A stretch of DNA of 64,000 nucleotides from Cerasicoccus maritimus (GTDB taxonomy: Bacteria; Verrucomicrobiota; Verrucomicrobiia; Opitutales; Cerasicoccaceae): contig JAVDPD010000022.1 in NCBI GenBank assembly GCA_031296935.1, positions 1 to 64,000 on the forward strand, given 5' to 3'. The notes beneath the pieces were generated by a model. It had not been told where the DNA came from. It was given only the letters and a program-made list of their open reading frames with translations, and made no database searches. Positions 1 through 11,718 of the stretch are shown here, piece by piece. Positions within the stretch are counted from its first letter, which is position 1. The number at the start of each line of letters is the position of its first letter. Made by a program: the position numbers and the translations under genes.

Positions 1-172
1 AACAACCAAACGAAAATAGCCTGACACTTTAATCGACCAGACAGCACGATCTGTCAGATCAGATCGTGGCTACTACAGATTAGCGAGCCACGCGCTTCTA
101 CATCCTCTGCGCTACATCTTGTATAGCCTGCAAATCTCCAAATATCTCCAGCACGCTCCGCGTGCTGGCTGC
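1..172. other. non-coding left edge with a hairpin
   Basis: No coding region is supported here. At 148-168 there is a perfect 9-bp stem (CCAGCACGC / GCGTGCTGG, 3-nt loop) with no T-run on either side, so it is not a convincing intrinsic terminator. It lies immediately beyond the stop codon of the sigma-factor fragment at 173-300. Nothing else is recognisable. Confidence 0.5.
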
Positions 173-300
173 CTACAGCGCGTTCATTTCCTCGTAAAGG
201 GGGTAAAGGGGGTGGAGGACGCTTTCTAGCTTTTCGAGGGTGCGTTTCTCTCGTTGGGAGACCTGTTGGTGGCTGATGCCGACTTCCTGGGCGATCTCGG
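173..300 (-). pseudogene. detached 3' fragment of the sigma-70 family gene
   Basis: This stretch is a near-identical copy of the last ~119 bp of the intact sigma-factor gene (1320-1438), in the same orientation. It encodes the end of sigma region 4 (EIAQEVGISHQQVSQREKR...) and runs in frame to its own TAG stop at 173-175; the intact gene uses TAA. It carries a 9-bp in-frame tandem duplication that repeats Pro-Leu-Tyr near the C-terminus and only a few other mismatches. Homology ends abruptly just after 300. With no start or upstream part it cannot make a sigma factor. Its position beyond the sulfotransferase gene suggests it was separated from its parent by an insertion, or is left from a duplication. 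Confidence 0.85.
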
Positions 301-409
301 CAATGGGCCAGTCTGATGGCTTGGCTTAATTTTGTATATCAAAGCTCGAAAGCTGGGGGTGGATTCTTTACGGATGTCCTGAAATCGACGAAACTGCACT
401 ACACACTCG

Positions 410-1276
410 ATGAGCACTGAAATGAATCAACCCAAGTCTTCGCTGGCTGGCCCGCCGCAGGCCGATGAACAGCAAATACAGGACATCTCCGCGATGGTGC
501 GTGCGCTCAAGCCACGGATCAAACATGATCGCTTTCCCAATTTGTTTGTGATCGGGCCACAGGGGACGGGCACTACTTGGGTGCATGTGAATTTGGCTGC
601 GCATCCGCAAATCAAGATGTCGGCGAAGAAGGAGCCGCATTTCTTTGTCGAGCATCGTTTGTTGGAGTACCTCGGGCGTGAAGATGAGCTGAATTTCGAC
701 GAATATAATGCGCTGTTTCATCGCTCTTGGCGTGAACGCTTTTTTGGGCCCAGGCCCTTCATCTTAGGTGAGTCGACTGCCTCCAGTGCATGGCAGCGCC
801 CGTTTATGATCGATTTGATCCTGGAGTGCATTCCCGACCTGAAGTGCGTCATGCTGGTCCGGAATCCGGTGGATAAAGTGTGGTCCAACTTTCGCCGTAA
901 AATGATCAGCCATGGCGGCTATGCATCACTCGACGAAGTACCCACAGATGAGGTTGACGCATTTCTCCATGACGCTCACCAGCTTCGGGCAGCACGATTT
1001 AGCGAGCTGATTGAAAACTGGGAAAGTCGGCTGAAGCCGGGAAACCTTTTTGTGGGTCGCTTCGATGACATAGCCGAGCATCCCAGGGAGCTGTTGATGG
1101 ATCTCTACCGTTTTCTCGGTGTAGAGGCAGACGAGCGCTTTATCCCAGATTCGGTGAAAAGCAAAGTCCGCGTTAGCGAGAAGCGCGAATTGGAAGAACC
1201 TTGGAAAAGCAAGCTAAGCGCAATTTTTGCAGACGAACACACAAGACTCAAAGAGAGATACGGCTACACGTGGTAA
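410..1276 (+). CDS. sulfotransferase domain protein
   Basis: Probable PAPS-dependent sulfotransferase of 288 aa that would move sulfate from PAPS to a carbohydrate or other acceptor. The 5'-phosphosulfate loop is visible at residues 48-57 (IGPQGTGTTW). The 3'-phosphate-binding element is near residues 148-160 (MLVRNPVDKVWSN, with Arg151 and Ser159). No signal peptide or membrane segment is evident, so it is likely cytoplasmic. The start at 410 gives a short polar leader; Met5 is an alternative. The gene sits alone between the intact sigma gene and the detached copy of that gene's 3' end, which suggests arrival by insertion. The acceptor cannot be told from sequence. Confidence 0.85.
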   Translation: MSTEMNQPKSSLAGPPQADEQQIQDISAMVRALKPRIKHDRFPNLFVIGPQGTGTTWVHVNLAAHPQIKMSAKKEPHFFVEHRLLEYLGREDELNFDEYNALFHRSWRERFFGPRPFILGESTASSAWQRPFMIDLILECIPDLKCVMLVRNPVDKVWSNFRRKMISHGGYASLDEVPTDEVDAFLHDAHQLRAARFSELIENWESRLKPGNLFVGRFDDIAEHPRELLMDLYRFLGVEADERFIPDSVKSKVRVSEKRELEEPWKSKLSAIFADEHTRLKERYGYTW

Positions 1277-1319
1277 ACGTGGGTTAAAGAAAATCTAGCA
1301 ACTTAACGAGATACACGCC

Positions 1320-2468
1320 TTACAACGCGTTCATTTCCTCGTAAAGGGGGCGGAGGACGCTTTCTAGCTTTTCGAGGGCGCGTTTCTCGCGTTGGGAGAC
1401 CTGTTGGTGGCTGATGCCGACTTCCTGGGCGATCTCGGAAAGAGTCCATTGGCGGTTGCCCTCGTTGAGGCCGAAGCGCAGGGCGAGGACTTCTCGCTGC
1501 TTGTCGGTGAGCTCGCTCATCAGGCCGCGCAGGGCGGCGTGGAGGTCTTTGCGGGAAAGTCGTTCGTGCGGGTCCTGGGCAAGGTCGTCCGCCAGTTGGC
1601 GCGGTGCTTCGTCGTCGCCGGTGGGGGCGTCGAGCGGCACGCCGGGGTGCAGGAGTTCGTGGAAGGGGCTGAGCTCTTCCTTGGTGCGCGGAGCGGGGTC
1701 GCCGGGGCGCTTGGTTTTCTTGTCGTCTTCGCCGCGGCGCTGGGCTTCGTTGCCTTCGCGGAGAAGGCGCGAAGCGAGGTTGATCGGCACATGCACGGGG
1801 AAACGTTCGCCCATGAGGTAGTTGCGGATCTGCCGGGTAATCCAGGTGCGCGCGTAGCTGCCAAAGGAGGCACCGGAGTCTTCCACCTTGTCAATGGCGT
1901 GGATGAGGCCGAGCGAGGCTTCCTGATAGGCGTCGGACCGCTGACCGGGGTCGAAGACCTGACGGTTGACCAGCTTGTGCAGCAGGGACTGATAGCGGCG
2001 GAAAAGAATGGTTTGCGCTTTCTTGTAGCGATTGTGCTCCAGCTTCATGCGGGAGAGGAGGCGCTCCTTGAACTCCAGCCACTCGCTGAAGTTGAGGGTT
2101 TCGCCCATAGGTTCTTCGAGGCCGTCGAGGGCCCAGATGCGCGCAATGCGCTTGGCCTGGCTGGAGGGGAAGCGGCCGCGGTATTGCGCGATGACCCACT
2201 GCGCGAGCTGCTGCTTGTATTCGACGAGGAGGCTGTCGAGCAGGGATCGCAGGTTGATGCCGCGGCGGGGCAGGGGGAGGGAAAGATCTTCGAGGCCGGG
2301 CTGGTATAGCGCGTCCCAATCCGGCACATGGAGTAGGTAGTCTACCTGAACTCGGTGGCGGGAAATGGTCTTGCGGCAGAGGCGCTCGCTGACCTGCTCG
2401 TCCTTACTTTGGACACGGCCCAACCCACTCATCAGATGCGGGCGAACAGACCTGTCTTCGACGCTCAT
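1320..2468 (-). CDS. sigma-70 family RNA polymerase sigma factor
   Basis: Sigma-70 family factor of 382 aa. Region 2 is clear in the middle (AYQEASLGLIHAIDKVE, then SYARTWITRQIRNYL), followed by a region-3-like stretch and a charged, low-complexity linker of about 60 residues. Region 4 closes the protein: KQREVLALRFGL and the helix-turn-helix LSEIAQEVGISHQQVSQREK. The first ~110 residues do not look like RpoD region 1.1, and the protein is shorter than a housekeeping sigma, so it is probably an alternative group 2 or 3 factor. The regulon is unknown. Its 3' end is duplicated at 173-300. Met13 is a possible alternative start. Confidence 0.88.
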   Translation of the reverse strand: MSVEDRSVRPHLMSGLGRVQSKDEQVSERLCRKTISRHRVQVDYLLHVPDWDALYQPGLEDLSLPLPRRGINLRSLLDSLLVEYKQQLAQWVIAQYRGRFPSSQAKRIARIWALDGLEEPMGETLNFSEWLEFKERLLSRMKLEHNRYKKAQTILFRRYQSLLHKLVNRQVFDPGQRSDAYQEASLGLIHAIDKVEDSGASFGSYARTWITRQIRNYLMGERFPVHVPINLASRLLREGNEAQRRGEDDKKTKRPGDPAPRTKEELSPFHELLHPGVPLDAPTGDDEAPRQLADDLAQDPHERLSRKDLHAALRGLMSELTDKQREVLALRFGLNEGNRQWTLSEIAQEVGISHQQVSQREKRALEKLESVLRPLYEEMNAL

Positions 2469-2701
2469 GTTTCTAGGGTGGGTTGATTATTGGGTGGCGA
2501 TCAGCAAGCTCGCCAAGGTTTCGATGTGAGAATTACGTTCTAAATGTAAGGAAGGCGTTGCCTTTCTGGCTTTTATAATGCATCGAGAATCGATCACAAT
2601 GCCACACTGAAATTAGGGTTCGAGTAAATTAGTAGATCTTCTGAATATATCACCTTACCCGCGCTAATTGCCGAAATTTTTCAAACTAATAACAATTTCA
2701 C

Positions 2702-3415
2702 ATGCAGGATAACCATAAAACCAGTCTCTGCGAAGCGCTTGCCCGCTTCCGCGCCATGGATGAAAAGCGCAGTTATTCGATTGGCGAGATTTTGCAAGCA
2801 ATTGATGAAAAAGGGTTTGGGCTAGTTCTAGTGATCCTGAGCCTGCCCAGTGCACTGCCGGTTCCGGCGGCTGGATACAGCACGCCATTTGGACTGGCGA
2901 TGCTGGCAATTGGGATCCAAATGCTCCAGGGAAAGCACTCTCCATGGCTTCCGGAGAAGGCAAAAAACATCAGTTTGCCGCAAAGTTTTTTCCAAAAAAT
3001 GATCTCCGGGGCTACGAAATTTCTCGGTTTCTTGGAGCGTTTCATCCGTCCGCGGCTGCGTGGAGTTACCAAAACTAATGGGCGGCGGGCGCTTTCGTTC
3101 CTGGTGATTTTGATGGCTTGCCTGATGACTTTGCCCATTCCCGGGACGAATACCTTCCCGGCTTTTGTCATCTTCCTGATCGGCGTTTGCCTGAGTGAGG
3201 AGGATGGGCTGGTGGCGCTGGCGGCAATGCTCGCCGGGGTGTTAGCGGTGGTGATTTACCTCGTGGCGATTTACTTCCTGATCCACTTCTTCCAGGAATA
3301 CGGCTGGGGGGGCATCAAGCACTTTTTGGACTTGGTGAAAGACTTCGTGAAGGACCTGATCGGCATGGGCGACGGTGCTATGGCCACCGACCCGAGCCTA
3401 CCTGTTGACCAGAGC

Positions 3416-3442
<27 letters not shown>
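2702..3442 (+). CDS. exoD: ExoD family exopolysaccharide protein
   Basis: Inner-membrane protein of 246 aa resembling ExoD, a family linked to exopolysaccharide production and alkali tolerance in rhizobia; its biochemical role is unsettled. The family pattern is visible: a cytoplasmic leader (SIGEILQAIDEKGFGLVLVI), a Pro-rich re-entrant segment (SLPSALPVPAAGYSTPFG), the WLPEKAK region, and later hydrophobic segments around residues 132-200 including LPIPGTNTFPAFVIFLIG. The last 27 bp overlap the 3' end of the convergent P-type ATPase gene. It is monocistronic in this view; the 230 bp upstream show no clear promoter. Confidence 0.85.
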
Positions 3443-5938
<2,496 letters not shown>

Positions 5939-6250
5939 GAGTGGACAAAGCCTTAAAAATGATTCGTCGTCGAATACGGCGAAATGTAGTGCAAAGAAGC
6001 TAGAGATTAAGTTTCACACCGAACCATCCAGCTTCAACCCCGCTTCAATGAATGGAGATTGATATATCTTTTCTCGTTTTGGAAAGGCTACAGCCAGTAG
6101 TCGCATCGTTTTCTGAACCACAAATCAACTTCATTCGAGCAGTGCGATCAATTCCGACAGGCTGCTACGCCTGATGATCAGCCACGTAAATGCGGCATGG
6201 TCGCTTGAGCTTGCCCCTTGAATCGGCGTACTGCTTCATTTGGGTGCCTA
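5939..6250. other. 312-bp intergenic spacer upstream of the P-type ATPase
   Basis: No supported gene. This should contain the promoter of the P-type ATPase, transcribed leftward. A small dyad, ATTCG-TCGT-CGAAT, lies at 5962-5975, about 25 bp beyond the earliest ATPase start, and could be an operator; this is speculative because nothing links it to a known metal regulator. The remainder has no recognisable repeat or RNA structure. Confidence 0.4.
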
Positions 6251-8992
6251 CTAAAACTTTTTGCTGACTGATCCAAAGACAAAGCGATTACGGATTGTGT
6301 AAAGCGAGGTGTCATAGCCATCGGCATAGGCACCGGCTGCAAATGGCGGGCTGGTATCGAAGACATTGTCCACGCCCACCGTCAAGGTTAGGTTTCTCAG
6401 TAGCATGTTGCTACTGTCTTTGAAGTCATAATTTGCAACCAAGTTTACTGTCGTGTAGTCGTTGACACGACGAGGTTGGTTGCCTGCGGTGAAATTAGGG
6501 TCGTCGTTATATGAGTCGATGTATTGCACGGTTACGCCCAAGGATGCATCGTAAACGTAGGCAAATACGCTGGCTAGGCCACGCCAGCGGGGGATGGCAC
6601 CAGGGCTGAGGTTATTCGTGCGTTTGTCTATGTAGTTGCCTAAAAAGTTCAACTCGCCTACGCCGGGAACAACGGCGTCGTAGCTAAGGACTTGGTTGGC
6701 AGTGAGAGTCGTGACGACCGTTACCGCATCGGTGAAATCATGCGAGTATTCAATGGTATAGTCCATACCTTGGGTGGTTAAGCGGGATGCATTGAAGAAC
6801 TGGGAATTGACGAGCAGGATATTTCCAGAGCTATCGCGAATGACTTCGGTTGGCGAATTTTGATTGAGGGTAAACTGGGCGCCGTTAGCGATGGCGTTAT
6901 CCACGTTGACATAATAGTAATCCACTCGGAAAGTTAGCCCATTGACAAACTCTGGCTTCCAGATGCCGGAAGCGTTCCAGCTTTGGGATACTTCTGGTTC
7001 TAGGTAGGGATTGCCTTGAATTAGTGTGGGGATCGCGGTTCCTGGCGGCGTGATGCCTGTAGGGTCCACGAGAATGGGATAGTCAAACACGCTACTGGAA
7101 TAGGATTCGAATAAAGTAGGCGCACGGAATCCGGTGCTATAGCCGGCGAGTAGTGTTAGCTGTTCGACAGGTTTGATGCTGATTGCGGCATCCCAGGAGA
7201 AGTTGTTGTAATGATTGTTGGCGTCGAGAGACGTTTTGGGGTCTACACCTTGGTCGGAGAAATCTTCGTAGCGGAACCCCAAGTTTAAATCGACTTGCTG
7301 TAGCCCCAGGATTTTATGGTGCTTGGAGATGATGGGAACGTGCGTTTCGTTGAAAATGGCAAAAACGTTACGTTTGCCACTGAATGGCTGAGTAAACCCG
7401 GTGGCGCCAAGGTTCTGATAACTTGCCCAGAGTGAATCGGGATTCACATCAATGCTCTCGTAGCGATATTCGGCGCCGATAGCGCTAGTCAAATCACCAG
7501 CTGGCAGCTCAAATAGGCTTCCTGACACTTTTCCATCATAAGAAAACAGGTTTTCAAAGTACTTGTTCTTGGCGGTGGTTGCGGCTGCGCGCAAAGCGGT
7601 CGCATTGTCGAATGCGATACCGCCATTGACGCCAGTTGTCGAACGTGCATAGGGGTTGAATTGTCCGCTGTTGATATAAGGAATTAGCAATCTGGCGTCG
7701 GCAATGCCACTGACGGTGACATCTGCGGATGTTTGAGTGTATAGCGCTGCGGTATCCCATTCCCAGCGGTTATCGATCAAGCCGCGAGCACCGCCTACAG
7801 TGCGGACTGCATTGCGATCTATGTCGTTGGTCAGGTTGCCCAATTCAAAACTCCGATAAGAGACGCTGCTAATGCTGGCGGCGGGCACGGGCGCATGGGG
7901 ACTATTGACGACTGCATTGAATAACGAAGTGCCGGGCGTAGGGCTCCAAGGAGCAGGGGCGTATACACTCTCGAATGTGTTGTAAGCGTAAAGGACATCA
8001 CCATATAGTGTTACCCAGTCGGTTAAATCGTGCTCAATCGCGGCATAAGCGTTGGTGATTTCCTGTGCTGGTATGTCCGCCGAATATGCGTTGTAATTGA
8101 AAGAGTCGGTGTTGTGATTATAGGGTACATAGCTCGCCGCGCTGGTGGGAAATGGGACACCTGGCGCCAAAATACTGACTTGCGGGGTTCCCCCGACTTG
8201 AATCGTGGCGCGCCCAGGGAAGGTGCTACTGCCTCGATTGACGCCACCTCTTGAGCTATAATCCGTCGAGGCTGAAAGCGAACGGTCTCGCGCCCAGACT
8301 GCGCGCTGATCATAGAAGCTACCGAGGACAGTCAAATGGGTGTCTTCATCGAGCTTGAAGCCAGCCTTTAGTGAATATTGCTGGGTTTGACCTCCGCCAT
8401 CAGTCGTGTCGCCATACAGTGCATCCACCTCAACGCCTTCGAAGCGACGGATTAGGTCTACGTTGATAGCGCCCGCGATTGCGTCAGAGCCATAGGTGGT
8501 GCTGGCGCTTTGCTGAAGGATATCAATGCGGTTGATTGCCGACTGGGGAATTAAGTTCAGGTTGGCAAAACCACCTGGTTCCAGCCAAAAGGCGCTGTTT
8601 CCACCCGCGCGACGACCATTGATCAAATTCAGGGTTCTTAATGTGCCAACACCGTGTATATTGGGCGAGGAGGCTCCACTGCTGTCGTTGTTGTTCGCAG
8701 TATTCATTGCCCCGAAGATCATCGGCTGTAGGCGCAGCGCTTCAATTGGACGTTGTATGCCCATCAGTTGCATGTCCTCAGCACTAAGAATCGTGATTGG
8801 CTTGATTAACTCGCTTTCATGTGGGATAAACAGTGACCCAGTGAGATATACCGGCTCGAGCTCATACAACGGCTCGTCTGGTTGCTCGATTTCGGGTTCT
8901 TCCGCGAATAAGTAACCAGTAACACTACACAAAGTCAGGATGAGCGTGCGTAGTAAAAAGTTATGAAGGGGCATTAGGGGATGAATATTCAT
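6251..8992 (-). CDS. TonB-dependent outer membrane receptor
   Basis: Outer-membrane receptor of about 913 aa for energy-dependent uptake of a large or scarce substrate. The start at 8992 (MNIHPLMPLHNF) or 8974 (MPLHNFLLRT) is followed by a signal peptide ending near LFAEEP. The plug domain is clear (PITILSAEDMQLMGIQRP, NGRRAGGN, INRIDILQQSASTTYGSDA, then GAINVDLIRR), and the rest is the beta-barrel with the typical C-terminal Phe (FGSVSKKF). The extension to 9019 would overlap the divergent gene region and is less likely. Substrate unknown; the nearest ExbB/ExbD pair is 15 kb away. It is transcribed divergently from the response regulator gene at 9061. Confidence 0.93.
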   Translation of the reverse strand: MNIHPLMPLHNFLLRTLILTLCSVTGYLFAEEPEIEQPDEPLYELEPVYLTGSLFIPHESELIKPITILSAEDMQLMGIQRPIEALRLQPMIFGAMNTANNNDSSGASSPNIHGVGTLRTLNLINGRRAGGNSAFWLEPGGFANLNLIPQSAINRIDILQQSASTTYGSDAIAGAINVDLIRRFEGVEVDALYGDTTDGGGQTQQYSLKAGFKLDEDTHLTVLGSFYDQRAVWARDRSLSASTDYSSRGGVNRGSSTFPGRATIQVGGTPQVSILAPGVPFPTSAASYVPYNHNTDSFNYNAYSADIPAQEITNAYAAIEHDLTDWVTLYGDVLYAYNTFESVYAPAPWSPTPGTSLFNAVVNSPHAPVPAASISSVSYRSFELGNLTNDIDRNAVRTVGGARGLIDNRWEWDTAALYTQTSADVTVSGIADARLLIPYINSGQFNPYARSTTGVNGGIAFDNATALRAAATTAKNKYFENLFSYDGKVSGSLFELPAGDLTSAIGAEYRYESIDVNPDSLWASYQNLGATGFTQPFSGKRNVFAIFNETHVPIISKHHKILGLQQVDLNLGFRYEDFSDQGVDPKTSLDANNHYNNFSWDAAISIKPVEQLTLLAGYSTGFRAPTLFESYSSSVFDYPILVDPTGITPPGTAIPTLIQGNPYLEPEVSQSWNASGIWKPEFVNGLTFRVDYYYVNVDNAIANGAQFTLNQNSPTEVIRDSSGNILLVNSQFFNASRLTTQGMDYTIEYSHDFTDAVTVVTTLTANQVLSYDAVVPGVGELNFLGNYIDKRTNNLSPGAIPRWRGLASVFAYVYDASLGVTVQYIDSYNDDPNFTAGNQPRRVNDYTTVNLVANYDFKDSSNMLLRNLTLTVGVDNVFDTSPPFAAGAYADGYDTSLYTIRNRFVFGSVSKKF

Positions 8993-9060
8993 TGCTGCTA
9001 CGAGAAAAAATGGGCGCAATTCCTTGTGTATTGCAGATAGAATACAATATAAGAAATATC

Positions 9061-9708
9061 ATGAACGTAATTGTTGTCGAGGACCAGAGTTTATTCCGTC
9101 AGTTGATCGTGAAAATGTGTAGCGAGAAGTTTAATGTAGTCGGAGAGGCTGGTAGCGGGCAGGAGGCTCTGGATATCTGTCGGGAGACAAAACCGGATAT
9201 TTTGCTATTGGATATTCGTATTCCTGAGCCAGATGGCATTTCTGTGGCGGAAACCTTAATTGAGGAGCAGTCCTCGCTGAGAGTTTTAGCTGTATCCGCC
9301 AAACTGGACAGCGTGACGGTCTTTAGGTTGTTGAAGTCTGGGGTGCATGGTTATGTGAATAAGTTCAGTGATGAATTAGATACCGTGATGCGAGCGATGG
9401 ATGCTATCGCTCGTGGTGAGCCGTATTTTTCTGAATCATTTGCCCAAGTTAAAGAAGAAATTAGGAAAAACCCCCTAGCTTTTCACAAGATATTGAGCAA
9501 CAAGGAATTAGAGTTGTTGCCTATGTTCTCTAAGGGGTTGGACGACGGAACAATAGGTCAGTTGGTAACTCTTAGTGATAAAACTGTGCGGTGGCACCGC
9601 CGGAATGTGATGAAAAAACTGGAACTCCATGCGACCACGGAATTGATGCGGTACGGCATTGCTCAGGGGTTTTGGGATATTGAGGAAGCGACTGGTCTGG
9701 AAAACTAA
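9061..9708 (+). CDS. NarL/LuxR-type response regulator
   Basis: Two-component response regulator of 215 aa. The receiver domain starts at MNVIVVEDQSLFRQ with the acidic pair (ED) and the phospho-accepting Asp in LLLDIRIPEPDG, followed by the conserved Ser/Ala and Lys positions (VLAVSAK, GYVNKFS). The C-terminal LuxR helix-turn-helix is somewhat diverged (LSNKELELLPMFSKGLDDG, LSDKTVRWHRRNVMKKL). The start at 9061 is chosen because the receiver fold begins right there; an in-frame ATG at 8992 would add an unlikely extension over the TonB gene start. No histidine kinase is adjacent, so it is an orphan here. It may control the divergent TonB receptor, by position only. Confidence 0.88.
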   Translation: MNVIVVEDQSLFRQLIVKMCSEKFNVVGEAGSGQEALDICRETKPDILLLDIRIPEPDGISVAETLIEEQSSLRVLAVSAKLDSVTVFRLLKSGVHGYVNKFSDELDTVMRAMDAIARGEPYFSESFAQVKEEIRKNPLAFHKILSNKELELLPMFSKGLDDGTIGQLVTLSDKTVRWHRRNVMKKLELHATTELMRYGIAQGFWDIEEATGLEN

Positions 9709-9718
9709 TCGAAGTACC

Positions 9719-10132
9719 CTAGTCGAGCTTGCGCCGCAGTGCTTTCTTCTCGCCGTGCTGCTTTTTTTTGTCGACTCGCCTGATCTGCGATCCGCGAGTT
9801 GGCTTGGTTGCGCGACGCTTTTTCTGAACTTTTGTTGCCGCGAGGATAATTTCTCGTAACCGCTCCAATGCGATGGCTTTGTTGGTCTCCTGAGAACGGG
9901 TGTCTTGGACTTTAATCACAATCGCGCCATCTTCGTTCATCCGGTGGTCACGGTGTCTGAGTAAGCGCTCTTTATAGAAGTCGGGCAGTGAGGACTCTTT
10001 TACATAGAAGAAGAGCTGGGCCGCAGTGGATGTCTTGTTGACGTGCTGACCGCCGGGCCCCTGAGCGCGCACCATGTTCCATTGGATTTCATGGGCCGGT
10101 ATCGTGACTCTGGCGGAGATTTGCAGCATCAT
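9719..10132 (-). CDS. arfB: ribosome rescue hydrolase ArfB (YaeJ-like)
   Basis: Peptidyl-tRNA hydrolase of the release-factor family (137 aa) that frees ribosomes stalled on mRNAs lacking a stop codon. The catalytic GGQ is present in RAQGPGGQHVNKTSTAAQL, and the basic C-terminal tail that enters the empty mRNA channel is evident (KKRRATKPTRGSQIRR..KKQHGEKKALRRKLD). The length matches ArfB (about 140 aa) rather than a full release factor. The start codon overlaps the stop of the upstream esterase-like gene by 4 bp (ATGA type), so translation may be coupled. It converges on the response regulator with a 10-bp gap. Confidence 0.93.
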   Translation of the reverse strand: MMLQISARVTIPAHEIQWNMVRAQGPGGQHVNKTSTAAQLFFYVKESSLPDFYKERLLRHRDHRMNEDGAIVIKVQDTRSQETNKAIALERLREIILAATKVQKKRRATKPTRGSQIRRVDKKKQHGEKKALRRKLD

Positions 10133-11592
10133 TCAGGGTAGGACACCGCAGTGGAGAAGACGGACGCTGGCAACCCTTCTTTGTTGTAGAGGTTGCCTGT
10201 CGGGTGCCCGAAGACTCCGTAGCGAACATATCTGGGGTCGCTTATTCCGCTTTCGATGATGACTTGATCATCGGAGATCTCTGCGGACTTTGCCCATTCC
10301 CAAGTGCGACCGTCGCTGGAAACTGCGAAACCTTCCAAATCGCCGTCTTTCGCCATTAGGCCACTACCTACGTCGGCAAATGTAATGATGCATTGACCGC
10401 CACTGAATTGGGCATCCTTGAGGCGGGGGCCACGGAATACGAGCTCTTCGTGCAACGCCAGTCCGCGCGCCGCCAGGGCGAGGCGTTCGCCAACTGGCTC
10501 CTTGATCGGCGGGTGAATATCCTTTTTGCCTGACTTTTCGCCGGTGTCGATGGTAACGATCATGGCGGAGTTCTGTAATCGGCCAGACCGATCAAGCGCG
10601 TCAAAGGCACCATTGAAATTCGGGTCGCCCCAGGGTTGTTTGGCATCCTTGGGGCCGCCATTGGGTGGAATTTGCACATAGAGGAAGGGCATGTCATCCC
10701 GCCCCCAGGCGCTGCGATAGGTTGTGGCCACAATCTCGGTTTCCTCGGCGCTCGTGCCGCTGCAGTAAAAGATGATGCCGCTCACGGGCAAGCCGACGAT
10801 AGGCTCCACAAATGGGTGGTAGAGTGCGCCGATGCGCTCGTTTTTTCGTTGGTCAGAATACTCACGCGCTCCTTCGCCGGACTTGTGATAGCTGTGGCTC
10901 TCGGCCTCAAAATCGGCCAACCACTCAAGATTTTTCTCCTTCGTTCCGGGGGGAAACGCCTTTTCGTATATGCTGCGCTCGATCCACATGTAGCCCGGGC
11001 TGCCACCCCAGCCACTTTTGATTAAGCCGACGGGAATCCCGGTCTCACGCTGAAGTGCACGTGTGAAATAGAAGCCTACCGCTGACTGTTTGCCGGCAAC
11101 TTGGGGTGTCATGATTTTCCAGCCGCGTGCTTGAACATCTTTTGCGGGATCCAGAGACGGCTTGTCGTATAGGCTATTGATCCTGACTAAGGGAAGGTCG
11201 GATTCGGCTGCAACAGCCTTGCCATTCACGGTTTTCTCTAATGGGAAACCTACATTCGAGCGGCCAAAGAGCACCCAAAGCTCACCGATTAGAATATCGT
11301 CGAGTGTCAGCGAGCTTGAGCCCTCGATGGTCATCTTCTGCCCCTCGGCGTTGGCTGATTGGGCCGGGAGCTCGACGCGCCATTCTCCGTCGCTGTTGGT
11401 CGCCGTCTTCGCACTTGTGCCAGCGAAGTTTACCACGACTTCTTGGCCGGGGTCATCAAAGCCCCAGACCAGGATTGGCATGTCACGCTGGAAAACCATG
11501 TGACTGCCATAAAGTGTGGAAGTCGACGTTTTGGCGGACAGAATTTGCGTGATGATCAGGGCAACGACAAGGGCGATCAGGGGGGATCTCAT
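10129..11592 (-). CDS. sialate O-acetylesterase-like SGNH hydrolase
   Basis: Secreted protein of 487 aa with a signal peptide (MRSPLIALVVALIITQILSA) and the layout of sialate O-acetylesterase-like proteins. An N-terminal beta domain starts at LYGSHMVFQRDMPILVWG, the SGNH hydrolase domain has the nucleophile block at GELWVLFGRSNV, and the His-containing block is DIHPPIKEPVGERLAL. Usual family members have GQSNM at the nucleophile and a GE(S/T)N-type second block; here these read GRSNV and FYCSGTSAEE, so activity or specificity may differ. The likely role is removing acetyl groups from extracellular polysaccharide. It overlaps arfB by 4 bp. Confidence 0.78.
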   Translation of the reverse strand: MRSPLIALVVALIITQILSAKTSTSTLYGSHMVFQRDMPILVWGFDDPGQEVVVNFAGTSAKTATNSDGEWRVELPAQSANAEGQKMTIEGSSSLTLDDILIGELWVLFGRSNVGFPLEKTVNGKAVAAESDLPLVRINSLYDKPSLDPAKDVQARGWKIMTPQVAGKQSAVGFYFTRALQRETGIPVGLIKSGWGGSPGYMWIERSIYEKAFPPGTKEKNLEWLADFEAESHSYHKSGEGAREYSDQRKNERIGALYHPFVEPIVGLPVSGIIFYCSGTSAEETEIVATTYRSAWGRDDMPFLYVQIPPNGGPKDAKQPWGDPNFNGAFDALDRSGRLQNSAMIVTIDTGEKSGKKDIHPPIKEPVGERLALAARGLALHEELVFRGPRLKDAQFSGGQCIITFADVGSGLMAKDGDLEGFAVSSDGRTWEWAKSAEISDDQVIIESGISDPRYVRYGVFGHPTGNLYNKEGLPASVFSTAVSYPE

Positions 11593-11718
11593 GAATCAAT
11601 ATTGCCTGGGTCTTACGCTTGATTAAAGCAAAAAACACCATTTCGGATGGTTGGAGTATCTTTGCTGCCATTAGGCGATTTTCGCCTCAAAGCAATCGGG
11701 GCGTTGGCTTTCTATTTC

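Noticed and set aside
148..168. Intrinsic terminator at the left edge
   Set aside because: Good stem but no T-run on either strand.
1392..2309. 305-aa open frame on the + strand inside the sigma gene
   Set aside because: Antisense shadow of the GC-rich sigma-factor gene; no family features and low-complexity Val/Ala/Gly content.
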